A stretch of DNA of 40,607 bases from Ignavibacterium sp. (GTDB taxonomy: Bacteria; Bacteroidota; Ignavibacteria; Ignavibacteriales; Ignavibacteriaceae), in NCBI GenBank assembly GCA_025056745.1, contig JANWVQ010000176.1, forward strand, positions 1 to 40,607, in the 5' to 3' direction. Below, piece by piece: positions 7,441 to 14,159 of this stretch (within the stretch, counting starts at the first letter, position 1; the number at the start of each line of letters is the position of its first letter). Made by a program: the position numbers and the translations under genes. The notes under the pieces were generated by a model, which was not told the DNA's origin, did no database searches, and saw only the letters and a program-made list of their open reading frames with translations.

Positions 7441-8286
7441 ATGGGATACAACTTAAAAAAAGACAACAAATATGTTTTTAACCGTGTAGTTAACGACGTA
7501 ATACTTTATGACTATAATGTGCAGGCAGGTAGTGCAGGGCATCTAGGAAAATCAAGTGTATCTATAAAGATAGTCCCTAGGACGATAGACCTGATTGACG
7601 GCAGCAAATTACAGCTTGGTTATGATATGACATTTGAAATTATATCCGAACAGCTTTACAGTGCGTTTGAATTTGATAAACTTAAGAATAAACAAGGACT
7701 TATTTGCTTACCGGATATACCGCTTTGGATAGGCACAACAACAGGCGGGATGATAAGATTTAATGTTGAGGTGGACGTGGCGCCCGGAGAGAACAAAGGG
7801 CAGGTAAAAATAAGCGGCAGTAAATTTGGCAGTAAGTTAAATGATTTAATAGGTGCAAGGTGGGATGGAGCCGTATTTGAACCCTGGGCAGTATCGGAAA
7901 AAGGAGCAGAGACTCAAAGCCCGATAACACCCAACACATTTACCTATGAGTATGTACTTGACACCAAAAATAAGTGGGTAGAATTTCTAGATCCAACAAA
8001 TCCGCAAGTCGGCGACGACTTACACCAAGTCCGGATTGCACTACTTGGTAATATTGGCAGCGGAGCCTCAGAATCAGTTAACGGAGAAGATGTAATGGGA
8101 CAACGTACAAGTCCAATTTCAAATCTTGTTGTAAAATTATTTACTGAAGATGGATGGGTTACACTTCTTCAAGGACAAGAATACGGTCTAAATTATATTA
8201 ACGGTTATTATTATGTATTAATCATTAATACTAGTAGCTACAGATTGTCATATGGCTCCAAAATAAGAATTTCATTTACACCATAG
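7441..8286 (+). CDS. Probable major tail tube protein
   Basis: 281 residues, mainly beta strands, no signal peptide or membrane segment. It begins MGYNLKKDNKYVFNRVVNDV and has Gly-rich loops such as KISGSKFGSKLNDLIGARWD. A C-terminal domain (about 185-281) begins with LHQVRIALLGNIGSGASESV and looks like a separate beta module, perhaps an Ig-like decoration. The gene sits just before the frameshifted tail-assembly chaperone and the tape measure, the place of the tail tube gene in siphophages. No sheath gene is found nearby, so a contractile tail is unlikely. Function is from position, not from a recognised family. Confidence 0.6.
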   Translation: MGYNLKKDNKYVFNRVVNDVILYDYNVQAGSAGHLGKSSVSIKIVPRTIDLIDGSKLQLGYDMTFEIISEQLYSAFEFDKLKNKQGLICLPDIPLWIGTTTGGMIRFNVEVDVAPGENKGQVKISGSKFGSKLNDLIGARWDGAVFEPWAVSEKGAETQSPITPNTFTYEYVLDTKNKWVEFLDPTNPQVGDDLHQVRIALLGNIGSGASESVNGEDVMGQRTSPISNLVVKLFTEDGWVTLLQGQEYGLNYINGYYYVLIINTSSYRLSYGSKIRISFTP

Positions 8287-8309
8287 TTTCAACTTTAAGA
8301 AAATAATAG

Positions 8310-8336
8310 GGCGAGCTAAAAACTCGCCTTTATTTT
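8310..8336 (+). terminator. Intrinsic terminator after tail tube gene
   Basis: Stem GGCGAG (8310-8315), 7-base loop, CTCGCC (8323-8328), followed by TTTATTTT. It lies between the tail tube and chaperone genes, so strong tube expression can end here with partial read-through to the tail genes, which need fewer copies. Confidence 0.85.
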
Positions 8337-8348
8337 GGAGTAAAACAG

Positions 8349-8639
8349 ATGAAATCGGAAAAAGTCTATAAAATAAATAACACATACTTTGCACTTAGAG
8401 AAAAATATTCTTTAAGAGACTGGGGAAATATACTAAAGATAATTGGAGATCTTGACCCCGAAAACAATAAAAACAGTTTTATCATTTTGCTTAGCGAAGG
8501 TAAAATAATAGATTTATTGAACATCATATTAAATGGGAAAGTGCCGGAAGAAATATATGAAGAAGATTTTGCAGAGGTAACGAGGGCAATAAACGATTTT
8601 TTTTTAAGAAAGCAAAGTTTGATAAAAAATATAAGCTGA
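8349..8639 (+). CDS. Tail assembly chaperone, short (G-like) product
   Basis: 96 residues, helical and charged, beginning MKSEKVYKINNTYFALREKY. It is the zero-frame product of a gene whose last codons contain nine T residues followed by AAG (8597-8608). The upstream neighbour is the tail tube and the downstream neighbour is the tape measure, which is where lambda G and GT lie. The short form would bind the tape measure protein while the tube assembles around it. Ribosome-binding sequence GGAG at 8337-8340 comes straight from the end of the terminator. Confidence 0.8.
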   Translation: MKSEKVYKINNTYFALREKYSLRDWGNILKIIGDLDPENNKNSFIILLSEGKIIDLLNIILNGKVPEEIYEEDFAEVTRAINDFFLRKQSLIKNIS

Positions 8640-8896
8640 TTTTTGAAAACCTCAACAAAGAGTATGATAAGGTAGTTGCTGAGTTAGAAAAGCTCAGCGA
8701 AGTTGATGTTGATTATTATATGCCTGAAATAAAGGTTGATTTGTTGTTGTTTAAGTTAAGCGGAGGCGACATAAGTAAAACCGCACTAATTGAGAAATTG
8801 GACGCCGAGTTTTGTTTTGACTGGTATTATATGTTAAGAGTAAAAGAAATAAATGAGATGAAAGTTAGAGCTGCAGAGTGGCAAAGATTAAAGTGA
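8600..8896 (+). CDS. Frameshifted extension of the tail assembly chaperone (GT-like)
   Basis: A -1 frame that is open from 8561 to the TGA at 8894-8896 and has no ATG until 8720. The slippery heptamer T TTT TTA (8600-8606) is in the correct phase for the zero frame; after slippage the reading goes on as KKAKFDKKYKLIFENLNKEY and ends RAAEWQRLK. The fusion would be 182 residues: 86 from the short product and 96 from the extension. The C-terminal part is helical with a Trp/Tyr-rich end (EFCFDWYYMLRVKEINEMK). Conserved logic in tailed phages: the longer form recruits tail tube subunits. The frameshift itself is predicted, not shown. Confidence 0.82.
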   Translation, partial: FFKKAKFDKKYKLIFENLNKEYDKVVAELEKLSEVDVDYYMPEIKVDLLLFKLSGGDISKTALIEKLDAEFCFDWYYMLRVKEINEMKVRAAEWQRLK

Positions 8897-9039
8897 ATTG
8901 TTCTTTTTATCCGGTCTTTTATAAAAAAGCCAGCTTGTAAAAGAATCAACAGCAATTATAATAAACAAAATTAATATCAGCGTAAAAAAGACTTTCATAA
9001 AAAAAGTTATTTGTTGTCCTAAAGATAGAACAAAGACTA

Positions 9040-11394
9040 ATGCCAAACAATGAAATAAATCTTAAAATTACCATAGACGGCAAAGAAGCTGCGGCTGCAA
9101 TACAGCTTACTGATAATAATATTAGAGAGCTTTATAATAGTTTTAAGTATGGCAAGCAGGAAGTTAATGGATTAACCACTGCCATTTCACAGGGGTTTAA
9201 TAATGCAAGAGAAATTATACAGGGTTTTAAGGAAACGTTTAGCGTTTTATCCAGTGTATTCGGCAGCCAGATAAAAGCCTACCAAGAACAAGAATCTGCA
9301 TTAATAAAGCTGAATACTGCCTTAGGTCAAACCGGGCAGTTATCAGAATTTAACGTAAAATCATTAATAGATTACAGTGCAGAGCTACAGCGCACAACAG
9401 TTTACGGTGATGAACTAACTCAGGGAGTTATGGCTCAGCTTATTGCAATGGGTTTGAATGTTGAACAAACAAAGCAGGCAACTTTACAGGCTGCTAACCT
9501 TGCAACAGTAATGGGCACAGACCTTAACTCGGCTGCGAGAGCTATGGCAGATTTATTTCAGGGTAATTCTGGGCTGATAGGCAGATATGTAAAAGGGCTT
9601 GATGAAGCGATTATAAAAAGCGGTGATCTCGACGCAATAATGAGGATGCTTAATGAGAGGATTGGCGGTCAGGCTGTTGCAATAGGGCAGAGCAGTATTG
9701 GTGCCCTTGCAAAAATGAATAATGCAATTGGCGACTTAAAAGAAAATACAGGTAAGATTATAGCAGAAGCTTTTGCACCTTTAATAAGGATGATAAGCGA
9801 TATAGTTGCTGGGCTAAATAACCTATCGCCAGAGCTAAACGGAATAATCGGTTTAACAGCTTCGTTCACAACTGTATTGATAACATTAAGAGTAACAGGA
9901 TTGTTGCCAGCAATTAGCTCTATTGAATTATTTGGAGTAGCTTTAACCGGACTGAAAGCAACGCTTGTTAAAACCGGAATTGGTGCTTTGATAGTAGCAC
10001 TTGGTTATGGGTTGTATGAACTATCTAAAGCTTATGAACACTGGCAAAACGTAAAGGATGCGGGTAAAGAAAGCCATAACGCTGTGCTTGATGAGTTAAG
10101 AAAAAATGCGGAAAATCTCAGTAAAGCACAGTTAAAGCAAAGAATTGAGGAAGTGAAAACAGAAAAAGATAAATTATCGGCTGAACTTGATAAATTAAAA
10201 TCTGATTATGAAAAAAGTTTTACTGTTAGAAAAAAAACTGACAAAGAGGGTAATGAATATATCTTAAAATATGAAAACGAGAAAACAAAAGAGCTTAGCA
10301 CTCAGATAAAGTCAACAGAGCAACTTATAAAACTAAAAACCGATGAATTGAGAATTTATAACCAGATGCTTACCGCTAAACCAACAATCAGCAATAAAGA
10401 CCAAAATAAAGACTCAAGTGTTGATAAAGAGTTTGAACAAAAGAAGAACGCACTTACAGAAAGCCAGAGGCACGCAGAGGCAATGTTAAAGTTAGAAACT
10501 GAAAATGATTTTGCACTTTACCAATTAAAATTGCGACACTTTGATGAAATGATTGAATTATATAAAAAATATGGAAGAGACGTTACTGAATTAGTAAATC
10601 GAAGGACAGAAATAGAAAAAGAAATAACCAAAACTTATAAAGCACCAGAGATAAGCCTCGAAGGACAAACGGAAGATTTTGAACTAAAAAATGTAATTGA
10701 TATTGAAGAATATAAGAGACGAATAAAAACACAAAGCCGTATGGATGAACTTAATTACTGGTATGAGACTGAGAAAGCGAGACTAGATGCTTATGAAGAA
10801 AGTATTGAAGCACAAAAGATATTAGATGAAGAATATAGCAAAAGAAAACGAGCCCTTGATACTGAAGAAACAGAGAATCGAATCCGAATGGCTTATGATA
10901 CTTTTAGCACAATTGGTAATATGGTGGGGCAAAATACTGCTTTAGGTCAAGCAGCCGCAGTGGCACAATCACTATATAATACGTATGAAGCTGCATCTAA
11001 AGCCTTAACTGTAGGCCCAATCATAGGCCCAATATTGGCTGGGGTTATTACTGCTCTTGGCTTGGCACAGGTAGCAAAAATAAGACAGATAGACCCACCA
11101 AAGGGCTATGCAATGGGCGGACGCCTTAAAAAAGGGGAAATCGGGTTTATTGAGGGTTATGGAAATGAAATTATTGCTCCGGAAAAAACTTTTGTGGAAG
11201 TATTTAAAAACGAATTACGCCCGCAAATTTATAGCGGACAAAACACCAGCCGTTTAGAAAATATATTGATAAATTATGTGAGAAAAATTGAAGAATGGAG
11301 TAACTCTATTGAACTTAGAGCAAGTCTCAACAATACGGACATTTATTTGAGCGGGCAATTAGGTAAAGCAATTCTTGAGCGAAATAAATTATGA
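9040..11394 (+). CDS. Tail tape measure protein
   Basis: 784 residues, the longest phage gene here. The N-terminal third has tape-measure features: FKETFSVLSSVFGSQIKAYQ, then a segment around residues 85-200 with ALIKLNTALGQTG and LNSAARAMADLFQGN. Residues about 262-330 are hydrophobic (LIVALGYGLYELSKAY near the end). A long coiled coil follows (about 345-440 and 470-620). The C-terminus has another hydrophobic stretch (about 650-685) and ends with a Gly-rich motif GGRLKKGEIGFIEG seen in many such proteins. It sets tail length and is ejected with DNA; by the usual 0.15 nm per residue the tail would be near 120 nm, a rough estimate. Its stop overlaps the next start by ATGA. Confidence 0.9.
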   Translation: MPNNEINLKITIDGKEAAAAIQLTDNNIRELYNSFKYGKQEVNGLTTAISQGFNNAREIIQGFKETFSVLSSVFGSQIKAYQEQESALIKLNTALGQTGQLSEFNVKSLIDYSAELQRTTVYGDELTQGVMAQLIAMGLNVEQTKQATLQAANLATVMGTDLNSAARAMADLFQGNSGLIGRYVKGLDEAIIKSGDLDAIMRMLNERIGGQAVAIGQSSIGALAKMNNAIGDLKENTGKIIAEAFAPLIRMISDIVAGLNNLSPELNGIIGLTASFTTVLITLRVTGLLPAISSIELFGVALTGLKATLVKTGIGALIVALGYGLYELSKAYEHWQNVKDAGKESHNAVLDELRKNAENLSKAQLKQRIEEVKTEKDKLSAELDKLKSDYEKSFTVRKKTDKEGNEYILKYENEKTKELSTQIKSTEQLIKLKTDELRIYNQMLTAKPTISNKDQNKDSSVDKEFEQKKNALTESQRHAEAMLKLETENDFALYQLKLRHFDEMIELYKKYGRDVTELVNRRTEIEKEITKTYKAPEISLEGQTEDFELKNVIDIEEYKRRIKTQSRMDELNYWYETEKARLDAYEESIEAQKILDEEYSKRKRALDTEETENRIRMAYDTFSTIGNMVGQNTALGQAAAVAQSLYNTYEAASKALTVGPIIGPILAGVITALGLAQVAKIRQIDPPKGYAMGGRLKKGEIGFIEGYGNEIIAPEKTFVEVFKNELRPQIYSGQNTSRLENILINYVRKIEEWSNSIELRASLNNTDIYLSGQLGKAILERNKL

Positions 11395-12722
11395 TTTTGG
11401 ATGTGCAATATAAAATGCCCAATAAAACTATTGATGCCGTTATAATTATGGGCAATAATCTAACGACTAGATATAGAGTTGACCCTGTTGATATTAGCCC
11501 TTTTGAATATGGTGCCGGTAATGATGCAGATAGTATCATTTTTGCCAATACAGTTAAAATAAAATTTAGTCTTACAAACGAAATAGTTCCTACTACTAAA
11601 AAATTCTTTGAAATAATATCTTTGGCTATGGTATCAGAAACTTCAGTTTATTTGTATGAAAATGGTAATCCGATATTTTTTAAAGGCAACGTCGATAAAA
11701 AAGATTTTGATTTTGATTTTGATAGGAAAACAGTTAGTATAAGTTTATCCAATCCATTATTAGAGTTGAAAAACATAAACCCCAGATTGTTAAATCCAAA
11801 TGAAATAGCAGAACCTTACCCTTATATTGGTAATTTAAAATGTGCAACTTTTGAGAAAGTAATAACAAAAACCATCAAGCTTGTTTGGGCTGAGTTTGGA
11901 AACACATTTATTTATAGTGATATTAAAGCAGATACAGACTATCCTTTTTTGGGGCAGAGCTGGCAGGCTCCTGCTCAATATTTCGGTGATGTTGCAAACA
12001 GATTTTGGGGTAGTGATAGCAAGTTTACTAATTGCCTTGATTTGATTAAAGCCATTGGCAATACTTTGGGCTGCGTTGGACTGTTAATAGGAAAAAATTA
12101 TTATTTGATGCCGAGATACTTTAACATCAATCGCCCGGTGATACCGTTAGAAAACATTAGTAAAATACAGTTAAAACAAGGGGTAAAAACAATTAAAGGA
12201 TTAAAGGTTAATGTTAAACTTGCTGGCGGAACTTATGTTGCTAATTATGGCAATGTAGCTAACTCCGATTATATCGAAGAAATAGATATGATGCACGCAG
12301 GCGGTAATATACCGGGGACTAATCAGGCTTATTATTTGCCAGTGCTTATACCCGGTTTTGTGGCTGGTATAGGCAATGAACAATGGGTGCCCGTGAGTAA
12401 TAAATTTTACACACAACTTGTGCCTTATCCAAGAGCATTATGGTCTATGATTGGAGAAAGTATTTGGAGAGGTATAGAAAATAGGTATATCTATAATGTG
12501 GAAATGTTTGGTATAAACTATAGTTACGGGAATTATTATAAATTGCCTGACAACCCTACTATATTTAAGGCTCGTAAAATTAAATATGACTATAAAAACC
12601 AGAAAACAACAATGGAACTTACTAATGTTATTGATTATGTAGAACCATATAGCCCATCCATCATTATGCCAGGTACGGGGTGGGAAACTTCCGAAGAAAT
12701 AATTGGAGAAACAATAGATTAA
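11391..12722 (+). CDS. Tail tip / distal tail protein (unnamed family)
   Basis: 443 residues, mostly beta, no signal peptide. The N-terminal half reads like a distal tail or hub protein: strands such as DAVIIMGNNLTTRYRVDPVD, and SVYLYENGNPIFFKGNVDKK, a typical hub-domain hairpin. Around residues 195-245 lies a helical part (FTNCLDLIKAIGNTLGCVGL) of the kind found in baseplate hub proteins, followed by a C-terminal beta domain that reads TTMELTNVIDYVEPYSP near its end. The gene follows the tape measure with a four-base overlap and precedes fibre modules, so a tail tip role is likely. I do not recognise a named family. Confidence 0.65.
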   Translation: MILDVQYKMPNKTIDAVIIMGNNLTTRYRVDPVDISPFEYGAGNDADSIIFANTVKIKFSLTNEIVPTTKKFFEIISLAMVSETSVYLYENGNPIFFKGNVDKKDFDFDFDRKTVSISLSNPLLELKNINPRLLNPNEIAEPYPYIGNLKCATFEKVITKTIKLVWAEFGNTFIYSDIKADTDYPFLGQSWQAPAQYFGDVANRFWGSDSKFTNCLDLIKAIGNTLGCVGLLIGKNYYLMPRYFNINRPVIPLENISKIQLKQGVKTIKGLKVNVKLAGGTYVANYGNVANSDYIEEIDMMHAGGNIPGTNQAYYLPVLIPGFVAGIGNEQWVPVSNKFYTQLVPYPRALWSMIGESIWRGIENRYIYNVEMFGINYSYGNYYKLPDNPTIFKARKIKYDYKNQKTTMELTNVIDYVEPYSPSIIMPGTGWETSEEIIGETID

Positions 12723-12726
12723 TCGT

Positions 12727-12930
12727 ATGACAAGCCTTGATAACTATACATTAAAAACACGACTGCCTTATGAAAAAGGAACAGTCAGATTATATAAAAA
12801 TGGAATAAGACTGAAGAACCCGGATGATTATACCGAAGATAATGATTGTATGACGCTGCATCTTGTTGTTCCTTTTGATACCAGCGATAATTGGACTATA
12901 GATTATAAAAAGAAAATTCAAGACAACTAG
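12727..12930 (+). CDS. Small tail appendage module protein
   Basis: 67 residues, predicted all-beta. It contains VRLYKNGIRLKNPDDYTEDN, a strand-turn-strand pattern that recurs in the last 60-70 residues of the next protein (MLFRNGILLVPGQGNDYSIS). The shared plan is strand, Asn-Gly-Ile turn, DY, short strand and a final Tyr-Lys strand. A free-standing copy of the C-terminal fibre module is therefore likely, perhaps a decorating or host-binding subunit. Starts 4 bases after the tail tip stop. Family not recognised. Confidence 0.6.
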   Translation: MTSLDNYTLKTRLPYEKGTVRLYKNGIRLKNPDDYTEDNDCMTLHLVVPFDTSDNWTIDYKKKIQDN

Positions 12931-12942
12931 AAGGAATAAAAA

Positions 12943-13782
12943 GTGACTGGAACAAAAATTAAAAGCAGTACCCAGCTCAATATTGACGCTGACCTTGATC
13001 TTAACGGTAAAAGAATTACCAATATTGGGGTTCCCACTAACGCAGATGACGCAGCAACTAAGCGTTATGTTGATGAACTTGTTATGAGCTTAAAGTTAAA
13101 AAAGCCAGTTAAAGTTTGCATCGATGTTGATTTAGATGGTGTTATTCCAGGGGTTAATACCTTTGATAATGTTACTCTTCAATATGGAGACCGGGTATTA
13201 TTGATCGGGCAAGAAGATACAAAGCAAAACGGTATATATACTTTTACGGACAGTGAAAGCCCTCTACTTAGGGCTGCCGATGCTGGAACGCCGGATGATT
13301 TGGTGAGTGCTCTTGTTTTTGTTGAAAGTGGTAATGTATATAAAGATACTGCTTGGCTTTGCACAAGTGACCCAGGAGATCTTGCTATTAATTGGGTAAG
13401 ATTTGGGCCTTCGCTTGGCAATACTTATACACCCGGTGATGGGATAGACATTTCTAATGATATAATTAGTGTTAAGAAGGACAGCACTTTAACCGTTAAT
13501 AATGGAGAAGTTGGTGTTAATCCATCCAGTGTAATATTAAAGGATAACTTTGTTTTTATGGAGCGTTTAACTGGTGAAATTGACGGTAGTAACACAGAAT
13601 TTAGTTTAGTCAATACTCCCTTAAATGATAAGCTAATGCTGTTCAGGAATGGTATATTATTGGTGCCAGGCCAGGGAAATGATTATTCTATAAGCGGTAA
13701 TACCATAATTTTTAGATATGCTCCCCAAGATGGTGACAATTTATTTGCGTGCTATTTAAAGTGGGTTGAATGGAACCCGTGA
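12943..13782 (+). CDS. Tail fibre protein, likely receptor-binding
   Basis: 279 residues. Starts at GTG 12943, supported by AAGGA seven bases upstream. The N-terminus reads DLDLNGKRITNIGVPTNADD and continues to ATKRYVDE, the signature of trimeric tail fibres in which N-G-x-x-I-x-N and A-A-x-K-x-Y-V-D join a beta stem to a shaft. The middle part has DTKQNGIYTFTDSE, also common in fibre proteins. The C-terminal 75 residues form a module like the preceding small protein. It is the last gene before the phage right end; the stop codon lies inside a terminator hairpin. No chaperone or lysogenic conversion gene follows. Confidence 0.75.
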   Translation: MTGTKIKSSTQLNIDADLDLNGKRITNIGVPTNADDAATKRYVDELVMSLKLKKPVKVCIDVDLDGVIPGVNTFDNVTLQYGDRVLLIGQEDTKQNGIYTFTDSESPLLRAADAGTPDDLVSALVFVESGNVYKDTAWLCTSDPGDLAINWVRFGPSLGNTYTPGDGIDISNDIISVKKDSTLTVNNGEVGVNPSSVILKDNFVFMERLTGEIDGSNTEFSLVNTPLNDKLMLFRNGILLVPGQGNDYSISGNTIIFRYAPQDGDNLFACYLKWVEWNP

Positions 13783-13796
13783 AAGCGGGCTTTTTT
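13776..13796 (+). terminator. Intrinsic terminator overlapping the fibre stop codon
   Basis: CCCGT (13776-13780), GAAA loop, GCGGG (13785-13789), then C and six T. The loop is a GNRA tetraloop and the TGA stop codon (13780-13782) sits at the stem/loop border. It ends the rightward late transcript before the phage end and the host gene remnant. Confidence 0.8.
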
Positions 13797-13838
13797 AATA
13801 AGAGGGGATAAATTATCTGACAGAATGACAGACAAAAA

Positions 13839-13876
13839 ATTCTCAAATATCGAGGAAAACTTATTCTCAAATAGCG
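13839..13876. repeat. Two 14-bp direct repeats at the phage right end
   Basis: ATTCTCAAATATCG at 13839-13852 and ATTCTCAAATAGCG at 13863-13876, identical at 13 of 14 positions and 24 bp apart. They lie 13 to 50 bases inside the inferred phage end. Transposable phages such as Mu carry several transposase-binding sites of this kind at each end. The sequence is not a known consensus, so the role is inferred from place and repetition. A nearby pair of TGACAGA heptamers (13818-13824 and 13826-13832) may belong to the same end structure. Confidence 0.6.
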
Positions 13877-13889
13877 GGATACAATATAA

Positions 13890-14147
13890 TATACGGATGG
13901 ATTTACGAAACTTTTCCCTTCAATATTTACTATTGTTGCGATGATTATAAGTTTAGTACTGTTGTCATATTCAGTAAAAAACATACCAATCGGAACCGCC
14001 TATGCTGTTTGGACTGGAATTGGTGCAGCTGGAACAGCAATTTTAGGAATATATTTATTCAACGAATCAAAAGAGCCTTTGAGGATATTTTTTATAATTT
14101 TGATTGTCATTGGTATTGTAGGATTAAAATTTTTTGATAGAAGTTAA
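13890..14147 (+). pseudogene. sugE: SMR family exporter gene (sugE/gdx-like), 5' end removed by prophage
   Basis: 85 codons in frame, reading [18 protein letters not shown] followed by a segment with [20 protein letters not shown]. These are the C-terminal three membrane segments of a Gdx/SugE type small multidrug resistance protein, which is about 105 residues long. About 20 N-terminal residues are missing, including the first membrane helix that carries the essential Glu for proton and guanidinium binding. Frame is closed at 13887-13889 by TAA, and the homology starts just after, so the break is the prophage junction. An internal ATG at 13941 would give only 68 residues and no working protein. 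The missing 5' part should be found at the left prophage end. Confidence 0.88.
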
Positions 14148-14159
14148 TTCAATCTAAAA

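Larger units (their letters stand above)
1..13889. mobile_element. Prophage, right part (Mu-like head genes, siphovirus-like tail)
   Basis: A contiguous block of phage genes: leftward connector, tail-completion, terminase and portal genes, and rightward scaffold, capsid, lysis, tail tube, chaperone, tape measure, tail tip and fibre genes. The left end, and so any integrase or transposase and repressor, is outside the window. The right end is placed at about 13889 because the reading frame of a host SMR transporter begins abruptly at 13890 and is closed upstream by an in-frame TAA at 13887-13889. The terminase, portal and gp36/gp37 types resemble transposable Mu-like phages, and two direct repeats lie just inside the end. 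Replicative transposition is inferred, not shown. Confidence 0.88.

Noticed and set aside
8290-8345. Riboswitch or structured RNA ahead of the chaperone gene
   Set aside because: The only structure is a simple 6-bp GC stem followed by U residues, which is an ordinary terminator.
13941-14147. Complete 68-residue small membrane protein starting at ATG 13941
   Set aside because: The frame upstream to 13890 still matches the SMR family, so the ATG is internal to a truncated exporter gene.
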